Shown piece after piece: positions 1 through 12,108 of a stretch of 64,000 nucleotides of DNA (positions within the stretch are counted from its first letter, which is position 1; each line of letters starts with the position of its first letter). The notes below the pieces were generated by a model. That model did not search any database. It was not told the DNA's origin and saw only the letters and a program-made list of their open reading frames with translations. Source of the DNA: Parascedosporium putredinis. Lineage: Eukaryota; Ascomycota; Sordariomycetes; Microascales; Microascaceae. Both the position numbers and the translations under genes were made by a program. The stretch is taken from contig CASHTG010000012.1 in the NCBI GenBank assembly GCA_949357655.1, positions 2,542,001 through 2,606,000 of the forward strand. The letters are read 5' to 3'.

Positions 1-267
1 GCGACGGAACGAGAGGTATCGACACAAGAGGGTCATGCGCTTGCACGCGAATTAGGCTGCGAGTTCGTTGAAGCGTCGGCTAAGAACTGCATCAACGTTG
101 AAAAGGCTTTCTACGACGTTGTTCGCATCCTTCGCCGACAGCGCCTAGCTGCATCCCAGCCCTACCAACAGGCGCAAAAGGTGTCTCGGCCAACCGGCAA
201 CGGCAGTTCTGAAGTACGGCGGGAGAAGGGCAAGAAGCCTAGGTCAAGCCGCTGCGTGCTGTTATAA
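1..267 (+). CDS. Ras-family small GTPase, C-terminal part (5' end outside window)
   Basis: The frame is open from base 1 and stops at 265-267, giving the last 88 residues of a small GTPase. The G5 motif SAK is at residues 26-28 of the fragment, followed by NCINVEKAFYDVVR, a stretch typical of the fungal Ras2/RasB branch. A basic, serine-rich hypervariable tail ends in the CAAX box CVLL. A CAAX box ending in Leu is normally geranylgeranylated by GGTase I rather than farnesylated, so plasma-membrane attachment is expected. The G1-G4 motifs lie upstream of the window, so the exact subfamily (Ras2/RasB or Rsr1-like) cannot be settled. No frame disruption is seen. Confidence 0.88.
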   Translation, partial: ATEREVSTQEGHALARELGCEFVEASAKNCINVEKAFYDVVRILRRQRLAASQPYQQAQKVSRPTGNGSSEVRREKGKKPRSSRCVLL

Positions 268-1800
268 GCACATTTGGAGTGAAGGCTCTGCCTGGAACAG
301 GGTTTTGCACGGTACTGCATCTGCGTGTTGATCCATATATCAATCGCTACCTGAGGATCTCGTGGTCCTGATACGCCTGGGCTGAGGTACGGACTCATTG
401 CTCTGCTCGGGCTGTGCTCCATCTCAACCTCGCCGCCTATTTGATGACGAAAGACCTCCCCGTACCCCTTTCGGTACCTCTTTTTGTTCCTTCATCGTTT
501 CCGACCTACTGGTTTTTCTGCCACCCCCACCCCCTCTTCTGCCCTCCCCTATCTACCCCCGTTTGTTTCCTATCCTCCCCATCTACCCGACTTCTTCTCC
601 CTTCTCTATATGACGCCGTTATGGAAATGTGACGGCGCTTCCGCTTTGGGGAGGAGCGACAGGAAAGGCAAGGCACACGCAGAAAGTGAGCATCAGCTCA
701 CTCCGGTTCCTTTTCCCCTTTTATTTTTATTTTCATTTATCTCCAGCAATATGGATTGATGTGGTTGAAAGATGGTATCTGATGAAGCAAAGAAAATGAG
801 GAATGAGCTAGAGAATGGGTGGAAAACACTACAGCCCAGGCATTCGAGCTTCGATACTGGTATGCGAAGCTATCAAGTTGAGTTGTGCCGAATTGGCGAA
901 TGGCGTACAAGTTAAAGGAGGCATATTCTGGGGCGCAGGCTTTTCGAACTTTTTTGTCCTTATTTTTTTACCCCAACTCTTGCTTCTTCGAAGTATTTGG
1001 CTTCCCGCTAGCTCTCTCCCTCAAAGGTCTTGCAGCATCGCCGGAATGAAAAATTTCTCATTCTCTCCTTGTTTTATCTTGAATCCTCAGTCAAGGTCCC
1101 CTTTTCTCGGTGATTTCGCACATTGGTGCCCAACAAGGTTCCGTGTGCCACTTTGGCAATGGCGGTGATGTTTAGACTGGGGAATGATCGACCAATGTGT
1201 CGGGTCCACCCATGTCAATCGTGAAGAAGCCGAGCTTGTGCCATTGGGTACATTCAGCCCACTTTTGCTTGTTTGATGTCATGCCCATCAGCCGAAGCCC
1301 GCACACACTTTTCAACCGCCACGTTTGACGACGGAGAGTACACTAGGTTGCGCTGCAGAACATGTTGAAACGTAGCCCTGGGTACACGCAACACGGCGCA
1401 TCTCGCTACATAGCTAATTCTTTTTCTTTTGTGAAGTAATACTACTATCAGGGCCTCGGCTACCCTCCCCTTGCGCCCCTTGAGTTGGGAGAAATAAACC
1501 AATCACAAATGCAACGACAAGAAAGCACCGAATGCGGCGAAGAGCTACATTGATGGAGCTCTAGGAGGACCCATGGAGGTTCTCGCCGAAGGAAAAGCCA
1601 CTCGGCAGAAACGAGCCAGTCGGCCGCCAGGCTGTCGAGCCGGGGGTTCATATAGAGCTCCCGAAACCTCGTTGTTATTTCATTTTCCCACGTTGACTCT
1701 CGGGTACACTTCCGCATCGAGTTACTAAAGTACGCTAGGATGAAAGAAGCAGAAGGGAGAGGGGGAAGGGGTAGGGGGTCGAGGGTCGAGATCTGTGAAC

Positions 1801-1875
1801 GATGAAGGGAAAAACGAAGAAAACGAGAAGAAAAAAAAAAAAAAAGAGAGGGAGAAAAAAAAAAAAAGAAGGGGG
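1801..1875. repeat. Purine-only low-complexity tract with two long A-runs
   Basis: Almost pure A/G sequence containing a 15-base A-run and a 13-base A-run separated by a short GA-rich segment. It is simple sequence with no coding value; the lysine/glutamate-rich frame across it is an artefact of composition. Confidence 0.85.
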
Positions 1876-4800
1876 ATAATAGGAACTTGGTTGATAGTTG
1901 AGGGGGTGAAGACGAAGCAACATGCATCCCCCTTCCCTCATTTGCTCTTGTCTCCAAGAAATGCGGGGGCGGGTTCTTCGTAGTTGGTGCTAAGTTTCAT
2001 CACAACTCGAAGTATCGTGATTGAAACCGAGGGTTTGAGGCATGAGGAATGCGTCGAGCACATGCGCACATTGAAAGTTGTGCTCCAACCAATTTCCTTC
2101 GCGGAAAGACAGAGATTCCCCGGATGGGAGGAAGAGGGGGAGAAATGGGGCGTAGTGGTGTGAAGGTCCCTAGTGCCTGAATATCTTCACATGCCGGCAC
2201 TGGACACTGGGCAGGAGGGAGGCTTGGGGCCATCGTTTCTCCCTCCACCCGGCGAGTTTAAGCGGCCAAGTGAGGAGAAAGGCGAGCAAGGAGGAGGGGT
2301 TCCTCGCGGAAGAGCCGCATAACGATTGAAGCTGCGGCTTCCTGTTTAATCGCCTCGGCGACACTTGCGTTTTGAAGTGTCGTGGATGGTCAAGACGCGA
2401 TATTGGGGCAGCTTCACTACATGTGCATTTCGAACTGAACAGTATATTTTTAGAGCATTAAGACTAAAGGCTACTGCTGGCCAGTGGGAGTTAGCTTCGA
2501 GGATGGCCGAGGATGGCCGCGGATGACCTGGGTTCGAATTTCTCTTCCCAAGGCTCCAATTGTCGACGGTACGCTTCTTGCCCAGGTTCCGGGCGGCCGG
2601 GTCACCTGCGATGGTTCGGGCTTTCATGGCTATACGATCCAGATGTAGGACTTCCGTTTGGTGCCCCGTCGGCCGGGCGTTTCCAAGAAATCTTGAGGGG
2701 ACAAAGGGTAATAGGGTCGGGGAAAAGTGAAGAAAACGTAGACCCCTCTCAGATGAGATGGAGGGGAGCTCGTGGCGTATATCCGGTACTGTATACCTCT
2801 TGTTTTTGCTGTTTTTGTATCTCCGCCTCCGAATGCGAGGTCCCCGGCCATCGGGCATCGCTCAGTTCGGCCGTAGGTTAAGTGAGCCGGCGACGACCTT
2901 TGAGAGGGGGAGGGGGCGTGCAGGCGTTTCCCTTCGGAGGATTACATCGTACAATATGGATGATCCCCACATCGGCTACCCCAGATACGCCGGAGCATGG
3001 CCTGGAGATCCTCTGGGAGGCTCTCGTGTCTTGATACGATCTAAAGCCTAAAGCCCGGTTAGGCGGCGACCAAGAGATGGGCGCTCTCTCCAGCGCGTAT
3101 TCTCCACACTGGATGCATGCCTCGCAGATCGACTGAACGGAATATTCGTCCCAAGAGGGCGTTTGTCCGAGGGGCATCAGGAAGGAAGTCGCGACGTGAA
3201 GGCAAAGAGACGAGTGGGGGAGGGCCGTTGTCGAGGGAAGGCACCTCTAGCAGTAGTTTCTGCTTTGGCTCACGGGCTATTATCAACTGACGCGCCACTG
3301 CCGTTGATGAGGCGAGCTGGTGTCGCCGTTGCCATTGGAGAGGTGGAGCCGGGGATTGCTTGCGAGGGCTAGATTAATGGAGCATTGAGGGGACCGGACC
3401 GTAGTGGAATGACGACTACACCTACGGTAAGGAGTAAGACTGAATTATTACCAGGGAAAAACGGCTGTGGGCAAACCTGGCATAAATTCAAATCCCTTTT
3501 TCTTCTTCCCCATTCATTCAAGGGGCCTGGATACCTTTCTTTCCTTTGGGGTTATCTTTTTTATTTTTTTATTATTATTATTGTTATTATACGTAAGTTG
3601 AACCTGCCTGTTCGGGATCTACATTACTTGACATGATGATATCTGGTGTCTAAGCCGTCATTGGCCGCGGCTGCCACCATGTTCGAGGACGTATTGTTTG
3701 GCTCACGGTGCTGTAACTCGAGAGACGGAACTAGCAAACGGCTGGGGAAAGGCGCCAAGATGCCGGCAAGGGCGGGGCTCTTGCTCGACAAGAATGTTGG
3801 TTCTTCACTTCTAGAGGGGATGGACTGTGTCCGTGTTGCCGTCGAGGCTGAGGGACTATTACCAATTTCCACTCTTTTTGCTTTCGTGTTTGCGTTTAAC
3901 CTAGGCCATAAGAGATCTGAATGGTGTGTATAATTAGACTATTCGCCACCAGTCGATACTTTGATCCCTTGTTAGTTAGCTCTAGGCTCCTTCAGGGTTC
4001 AACGGGATCGCTGACCGGCGTGGCTCCCACCTCTCCCTCAAGCTCTACCTCGAAATAGGTTGTACAGTGGACATGTGCGTTGCAGATAAACACAGCCTGA
4101 GGCTAGTGTCACTTTTACTCCCTTGGGGAGAAGCGGAGGAGGAGGGGGACGAGAATGAGAAATGACGGTTCCATGGACCGACCACCATTGTGGTGTTGCT
4201 TGCGGCCCATGTTGGAAATTGGAGTGGCAATGGTCTGGTGTGTGTGTCTGTGGTTCGCGCAGTATTCCGCGGGAGGGGAGGGGATCTCGCTTCTTGGAGC
4301 CACTAATAACGAAGGGTATTGGCTCGAAGATCGGGGATGGAGACGACCACCGTTTCTTTCGTCAGATTAATCGAACGACGGGCCCGGCCCCCTTGGTCCA
4401 ACTCCTTTTTCCCCCACCCCTCTCATGTACCGCTCCCCCACCAACAGCGTAATCTTCGTTTACCGGCTGCAAGCAGCAAGCAGTCGCTGAGGGAATCCTG
4501 GATCCTGGGCGGCTAGTCTGTGGAAACCGTCCAACCGGCACCAAGCATGGAGTGGTTGTCTGCGTGTGCAACTCGGACTATCTGCTAGACGCGTAAGCGG
4601 GACAATAGAGAGAGGATCCGTGGGACTTCAGACAGGTCCACCGATATTACAACACTAAAAAGAAAAAAATGCCCGCGAGGCTCAACAGACTCTAGAACCC
4701 TGGCGCCACGATGGGTGGTGGGTGAATGAGAGGTAAGAGGGTGAAGAAGATTTTGCTCAAAGTGTAGGAGCTGGCTTGAAGGAGAAAAACATTTTGATTT

Positions 4801-7800
4801 GGACGGATATTACATGGTGTATTAAGGTTGGGCTTTACGAACTGGCTGTAGCCTTGGCCTATCTTTCTCGCGGGCTTTTCCGATGGCTTGCCCACTATGC
4901 ACCCAGAAACACGACACGAGAGTCAAGAAGACAATACACCGGTGGCGGGGTAAGGCCGGAATCCCGGAAAGACAATGAAAGGCGACCGCAAGCGTGAAGG
5001 GCCACAGGCAAACATGCATTCATACTTGGCATCCACACCGAGAGAGGTAACAGAAAGAAGAGAAAAAGTCAGTGGTACGCGCGGGAAAGGCGCTGGGGAA
5101 GGGGGTCTTTCGCTGCCGTCTCCCATCCTAGCCTATTCCATTTCATGGATTGATGTGCGTTGGTGATGGTATCCAATAACTAACCCGAAGCCAGTGGTGG
5201 CTCCGCTCTTTACGAAGGGCCTCACTCAGATGATATTCTTCCTGGGGCCATAATTATGGAGCGAATCCACCAGTTTGCTCCCCCACCCACGTCGAAAGAA
5301 ATATTGAAATCTATGGATAGCGAGGAGAAAGGCCGGGGGTTTGCTGTGGGCTTGCTGGGTTAGATCAGTCGGTCAAGCTGCTGAGTGTTGATCTATCTGC
5401 GAAGGTCAATCGATATTTGGCGCTAGGCTGGGGCCCCTGGAAAGCGTTGATAGGCTCTTAGGGCTGGTCAGGAAAGTGGGTGCGAGGGGCGCAGAGGCAT
5501 TGATCCGTTTTCTTTCCTCGTGAAGAGAGACGGGAGGGAATCCCAAGATTTGAAATACTAAAATGGATATAGGGGTCAAGAACGATCGGTCAAGCACGAC
5601 ACAAAGTCCCAAGGCCCGAAGGATGCTGACCTCATCATAGCCTTCGCGTGTTGGAAAGAGGAGCTTCCGCGTCTCGCTCCTTGTTCCTCGATGCTGACCT
5701 CACCGCGACACAGGCGTGGCGGTGGATATGGTCCGGCATGCACCCAAGAGAGGACGATGCTCGAGAAGGATCGTGCTCAATTTGAATCCGCGTTGGACCC
5801 AGAGGCGTGTGCTCTCCGAACGGCAATCTTCAAGTGTTTTGCACCGCCAAGAACGATGCTCCATGTCCCAAAGGGCATTTTCAAAAGAAGGCCAAGGGCC
5901 GCCGGGATGGGATCCATATTCAGACCTAAGAGCTTGCAGCGGACTTGCAAGGGTTATCACTCGTTGGCCAGTGCACCCTCAAAGGGCAAGGGTCGAGACT
6001 CGCGAGAGCACAACGCTCCTGGGGCCGGATTATCCCCAAGAAGTATAATTGAATGCAATGGATCCATCAATGGATCTAATGTCACCATCCAAGGGACTTG
6101 TGTGGGTTCGCGCCTTCCCAGTGGGCATCAATGGGGCCCTTTCATAATACGACACTACCTTTGCGGAATCCACTTGCTGCGTGGCCCCTCTTCTTCGCCG
6201 TGGAAAGGGAGGAGGAGGTGTCGAGCGAGGAACAAGGAGACGTCAAACTCAAGTGCTCCGCGAGCCTTCTGCTTTCTCGGCCAAGAGAATATTGGATAAT
6301 ACTCCTTTGGGGAAAACGGGGGCGAGTCAAGAGACCCTTTTCTGGCGATGAAAAGGGACTGCGGGGTAATCGCAGAGAGGATTGTGTGCCCGCTCGTGAG
6401 GGTGAGTCGCAAAGGCCAGAAAAGGTTCAAATGGATCAATTGTTGCCAGCACTTCCCCACATCACCACCGATCCCAACCGGGCCAAGCTCGGACGCCGGC
6501 CCTGTGGTGCGGTGGGGAAACTTGGCCAGCCTATTCTCCACTAGACTAGGGATATTCCCACTAAGACCTGTCTGCGTCTGCTGGCTGCATAGAGGCGATG
6601 CCCCCATCGACAGCTCCGTCTGGTGCACTTTGCCTGCCATCGCCCAGATCCCGGCGGCCCTCTCTCTACCGGGGATACAAGGTGCCTGCACCCGCCTGCT
6701 GTCACGGGCTTTTCTTCCCAGACCACCCTAGTCCCCCGGTTCCGGCTCCCCGTCATGACATTTTCTCCATCCATGGATCGACTTCGCAGCAATACGACTT
6801 GCCTTCAGGCCTCATCTCTTCGGCCCTCCAGGGTCGGCACTCGGCCGTATGGCTGGCTCAAGGCCAACTTGGTGGGATGAATTTGCTGGAGAGCCTATTA
6901 CCCATGGCCACCGTCACGGTTGCCATCTCATGTACCGCACCCTCTCGAGGCGCATGCTCTAGTTCTAGGCCAGCACATCGATCCAAAGAACTCGCCCAAG
7001 CGACTGCAGCAATCTGCAGCCAGCATGACTGTCTTATCGAGGCCGCCCCCATCCTCTCCAATGAAAGCCGGGCTTCATCCTCGCCTCCGCACCCTTCGAG
7101 ATTAGAGCACTCCTCTCCCGTTTTCTCAATTCCCACTCCGGCGCCGATATAGCGAAAAAGAGACGAGTCCGATCATTGACACCTAGTTCGTACATATCCC
7201 AGGTCAGAAGTAGAAGTCCGTAGCGCTAGTCTGACCCAAGGAGGGTTGATAGGCGAACGATCTCCTGAGAGGCTAGACCCATCCCGGATTCCTGGATAAT
7301 CCCGTGAAGCCAAAAAAAAAAAAGCGCAAGACAAGCAGAGATGAAGATTCTGCCTCCCGAAGCGCCAGGGCCGAAGAACAGCTCATCCTGCCGCTGCCTT
7401 GAAGCTGAACAAATGAAACCAGACTCCTTGTGCCTTGGCCCGGCTCTTCAGGTGCTGGGCTAGACTACCTACCTATATGTTCGATCTAGAGGTTCCTGGT
7501 AGCCATGGTGCCACGGATTTTCACCTAGCCTGGCCCTCTCTCTTTAGATAAATGCTAACATCCAAGCAGTCCCGCGGCTTCCTAGTCTCGTGCGCAAGAT
7601 AATCCCTCCATTGTCTATCGATAGGACCAAGCTCACTTGTAGGCTGGCTGCTATGGCCAAGGTGACTCTACTGCTTTGCTTCGGGAAGCGTATGTGATAG
7701 ATTGAGTACCCGCGTCGCTATTCTTGGCCTTGCATGACGTGGCAGGGTCGGTAGCTTCACTTTGAATCCATGTCAGCAGGCTTCCTGACCCGGCGTCTGG

Positions 7801-8096
7801 AATCTCCAAGTCTGTGCGAGGATCACTTTACCGACAAGGCTCTCTTAGGAATTAGCGATTCCCGTTTTTATCAAACTATGAAACACCACATCTTGGTCCG
7901 GAGAGCGTCCCGCCTCGGAGATGTGGGGAATGGATAGCATCATTGAGCCTCAGATTACCCTTTGCCATAAGCGCTGGATGGCCGGCAAGGCGTTGCTAAG
8001 GAGCGGAACCCCGATGAGCCCTTTCCTGAACGAGTTTCGCGAATCTGAGGGGACTCTTGCTGCTCTGAAAGAAGGCCCTGGATCTTTGCAGGATAT

Positions 8097-8117
8097 ACTC
8101 TCTCTCTCTCTCTCTCA
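8097..8117. repeat. (TC)n microsatellite
   Basis: About nine uninterrupted TC units in an otherwise unremarkable intergenic region. Similar CT arrays occur at 28333-28352 and 44011-44044. Confidence 0.9.
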
Positions 8118-10704
8118 TGTGTTTAGCGTGTATCATCTCTCGCACGCACCCACTATCGCAAAATAGAAGAAGAGGAGGTGAGGTAGATGCTGACGACATC
8201 GCATTCTGCCCTTCTACAACCATGTAAATTTGACCCGAGGCCAGCAGTAAGCCGAGGGACACTATAAGCACTGCGTACCACAACCTGTCCCTCCAAGACC
8301 GCTGAACCGGCGACGGGTGGTGATATAAGAGGTTATCTCGTCGCTACACTTACTATATATAGGGCTTGAGTGTCCGCTGATCATATAATGATATCGTCAC
8401 AACGTATTCAGGCCGTGATAGAGACTTTAGCAAGCTTGATTACGGTTGCCTTGGCTAGTCCTTCTCATTCGCATGGTCCACCAATATACCTCCCACACTG
8501 CATTCCATCCTATGGGCGGTTGCACTAAGATCATCAACCTAGATTTGGCCAGCGGGAGTGCACGGCGTGCCAAATACATCCATTGAGACCGTCCTAGCGG
8601 CTTTTCCCGCGACTTGGAAGCTAATCAAAGCGGCTGTCGATCGACACACCTGCCAAGATCAACACGTTGGCGACAGGCGACCAGCAGTCGGGCCTTTGCG
8701 CCACCTTCTCTAGCCAATGTTCGAAGGGGGGATCACAGAAAATATCTTGCTCGATCCGAGTGAGAGATTCCAAATTGGGAGGCTGGTCGGCATGTGTTGG
8801 CCAAATGCAGAGGTGTGTTCAACGAGCATCCCACACAAGTCCACCGCGAGCCCCCTCGCCCCCTCCTCCCGAGGAGGAAATAAGCCATGCGCACTTGGGA
8901 GTTCTCGTTCGTCGGTCTCAATAAGGAAGGAAGAGCTGAATCACGCTCTCCTCCCCGCGAACGTGTTGGTGGCGCGGAATGGGAATAGACTGATGCCAAC
9001 AGAGCGAACCCCGCGCTGATGTGGGAGGGAGGGGCGTGAGATTCCTTACTTGCATGGGTATTTGGCGCCTCCCATGCACGGTGAGTTGGGGGTCGAACAT
9101 CAACGCCGAGCTCGAAGTCGGTGATAGCAGGCTGCTGCGGTAGAAAGGCCGACAACGTGAACGGAGTTAGAGTCGAATGAAAAGCGGACTTTTAATGTCC
9201 TTGTCATGGGATGGGAAGTAGGTGATCGCGCGCTGGTGAGCACTATCAAGGAACCGATCGATATATGCGCCCACGCCTTGCCTTCTTGCAAATGCCTCGG
9301 TGGACAGCCCAACGTAGTCTGTGGCTGAGCTGGGTTACATGCGACGCTCACACTGCTCCCGCCTTTTCCTCCTTCTCAATTGTTAAAATAGCTCCACATT
9401 GGCGGACGTTACGTTCTACTCGGGAGGGCACTCGTCGGTTCGCGGCCGCACCCGAGAGTGCTATTTTCGTCAAGCCTCCCCCCAGTCCTGTGCCTAAAAC
9501 TGTCGGTATGACAGGTCTGCCTGCAATCTACGACGGCGGCGGCGATCTCGAACTACGAATATGACACCCGGCCCCCGACTCTCACGAACTCTAGGACGAT
9601 CCCACCTTTCACGGGCCAGGACCTCTTCTTTATCAAACTCGAAGATCGAACGGGCTAGTGGAAGGGTATAGGGGCCGAGTTGTGCTCCGAGCTAGCCCCC
9701 TCTCGCATACTTCGCCCTCGTTCACTCGAGGTTGCGAGGAAGCGGACACGTCTTTGGTCTAGCAAAGATGTCGAGCCATGGCGGAAGCGATGCTGCATGG
9801 TCCCGCGGAGGAGGCCGCCCTGGGCTTGGCCCCTAGGATCTAAGCCGCAGCGCGTTTCAGACATACGTGCGATTTCTGGGAGGTGCATCTCCGGGGGAAA
9901 GGTGGGATTCTCGGTGGCGAGGTTGGGTAAACGAAGATGAACTAGACACGCCTGCCTGGTCCTCTCTCAAGTCACCACCCAGCCTTCTCAAAAATTGGGG
10001 TGGAGAACTCGGGATTTGTCTTACACTCCCTCTTCAGCGCGCGCCTAGCAATATGGGCCGATTTACAGATACAAGTTTGAGCAAGGGAGGCCAAAAACTG
10101 CGTCTCAAGAACGGACTCGTTCCAGTTCATGTCTATTTAATAGATAACACGTCAGACGACGAAAGGCACAAGGCGCAGGCGCGCCATACTGTGTGGTCTG
10201 TGCAGCACTCTGAGCTTTTTGTGCTTTGGTGTACATTCCTTCCAAAGGGACCCGACGGAGAGTATGGTATCCGCTTAAATCAACTCCATTCCCAACTGTC
10301 CAAGATATCCCAGCCACCGAAAGGAGTAAGATAAGAAGTTAAAGAGAAAAAAAGAGGAAAGAATGAGTGTTCGGGGAAGGGTGTCGACATAAGAAAGAAA
10401 AAAGGTCAGGTGACAGAGCACAAAAAATTGGACTGGCATACATGAGTGTCCAAGGTAGATGAAGAAGAGAAAAGCAGCTGCCGTCATTGACATGGAAAAG
10501 GCAGCCTGGGGCGTCCCAAGGCTAGCCAGAGGGAAAAAGGGGAATCATGAGCATTCGTTTCATGCGGCGGCTGTCCGATCGATGTATGGCGTTAAAAGAT
10601 GTGAACAAGAGAAGTGAAGGGTGACAGCCCAATCCAGACCAGGCTCAGTCAAGCAAGAGGAATGGCGGGAGAAGGGAGTGACGGAGTTTCATGTCTGTTC
10701 CCTA

Positions 10705-12108
10705 CTAGTCCTTCGTCGCGTGCTCATCGCCGAATGGACTGGTTTCCCGCTGGAGTGACCTGGGCTTCTCGATATGGGCTGCTCTCCTCGTCGCCTCTTC
10801 GATAACGGCACTGAGACTGGGGGTGCTCGAGTGGCTCATGAGGCTGGTTGGCCGGTGAGGAGGGTCTAGGAAGGGGCCCTCCTCGGAACTAGAGTCCTCG
10901 ACGATTGTCGGCGAGCTGGATTCGGGGCCCAAGGGGCTACGAATGTCGGGTGTGTTGTCAGCCTTCGACTTGATGTTGACTCGCTTGCCGCTGGCTACAC
11001 GGACTAGCTGAGCGCGAACAGGCGTAGCAGTGGCGGCACTGGCATTCTTCATGAAAGCGGAACCGATGCTAAATGTGCTGTCACGGCTCTTGGGCCTGTT
11101 GTACTTGTCATAGTCGACACTGGGGACAGGTGGCGTCGAAGAGCCGCTAGAGTTGGCGGCACCGGACCGAACGCTAATCATGGCGGGCTTAGCCCTCATG
11201 CCGGTTTGAGGGGTCGAGACGACAACGTTCTTTCCATAAATGGTGGAGGCGACGCTGGAACGAGGCGCGTACGAGGTTCGGGCGAATGAAGTTCGGTCGG
11301 TGTACGACGTCATGGCCGAGTAAGTCGAATCTCGCAAATCACCAGGCATGAAGAAATGCTGGTCCTCGTAGTGAGATGGGCTGTTGGAGTCGGTAATAGC
11401 GATGGGAATAGGCGGTACGGGAGGAACGAGGACACCAGGTGATGCAGGCGTGGCTCGGTTCGTGACTCCGGGGATGTAGGCAATTTGAATGATGTTTGAG
11501 GCTCGCGTAAGGACGGTCGAGGCAATTGAGTGAACAGTGTGCATCGATGACCGTTGGTCTCGTCGGTGCTGGAACTCGCGTTCAGCCTCGAGTTTCTGCT
11601 CGGTGATATCGTCGTAAACAGCGGGCTCAGAGGTGCCTCGCTTGTTCTTGATGCAAAATCTCCAGATCAGGTATGTAATGGCAGCAATTCCCACCACGCC
11701 GCCAATGACGGCGCCAACAATGACGCTGACGCTCGGCCCATTGGAACGCGATGAGGAGGTGTCGGCAACAGCGGTTTCGACCGTCGACTCTTGAACGCAC
11801 TTGGTGCTCGGGCACTCCCTGCAGTTGTCTACTTTTACTACCTGCTTGCAAACCCAGCCTTGAGTTTCGTCGCAAGACGAGTCACACACTAGGCGTCCGT
11901 TGGTCTGGCATTTTACACAGGTCTCGTTATCTTCTCTAGGGTAAAGCTCGCGCGCTCGCAGGGCTAGAAAGACGAGTTAGAAGTCAAGATCGATGAATGT
12001 TTTTGTTGGTGAAAGCAGCATCCGACGCTGCCGGGGCCAAGGCTTACCTTCGAAAAACACATGTTCATCCGACGTCACGATGAGGAGCGGGTTGAATTCC
12101 TCAGCCAT
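10705..12108 (-). CDS. OPY2: OPY2-type membrane anchor of the HOG/MAPK pathway
   Basis: Two exons on the minus strand, 12048-12108 and 10705-11963, join in frame across an 84-base intron (GTAAGC donor, CTAG acceptor) and give 439 residues. The short extracellular head (about residues 36-77) has the OPY2-type cysteine pattern: CVKC, then spaced cysteines ending in CRECPSTKC. One transmembrane helix follows at about 98-124 (Gly/Val/Ile-rich, ending WRFCIKNKR). The rest is a long Ser/Thr/Pro-rich cytoplasmic tail. In yeast, Opy2 recruits the Ste50 adaptor to the plasma membrane to activate Ste11 in osmotic and filamentation signalling. I see no classical signal peptide, so the single helix probably acts as signal anchor. 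The start at 12108 is chosen because it is the only ATG that splices in frame. No indels are seen. Confidence 0.85.

Larger units (their letters stand above)
268..10704. other. Gene-poor stretch, about 10.4 kb
   Basis: No reading frame here resembles a known family. The longest frames (for example 5691-6299 and 6598-7152) have low-complexity, Pro/Ser/Arg-rich translations without domains or supporting splice structure. Contents include a C/T-rich tract at about 425-610 (likely 3' flank of the Ras gene), a purine/poly-A tract near 1801-1875, an A-run near 7312-7323 and a TC microsatellite near 8097-8117. Base composition is not strongly AT-biased, so there is no sign of a RIP-mutated transposon. 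A gene broken by short indels, as seen elsewhere in the window, could be missed. Confidence 0.5.

Noticed and set aside
2520..2560. tRNA-like GGGTTCGAAT T-loop; a similar one near 51085-51105
   Set aside because: No matching acceptor, D or anticodon stems could be found around either.
5691..7152. Open frames of 148-202 codons
   Set aside because: Low-complexity translations on both strands with no domain, no splice support and no codon bias like the real genes.
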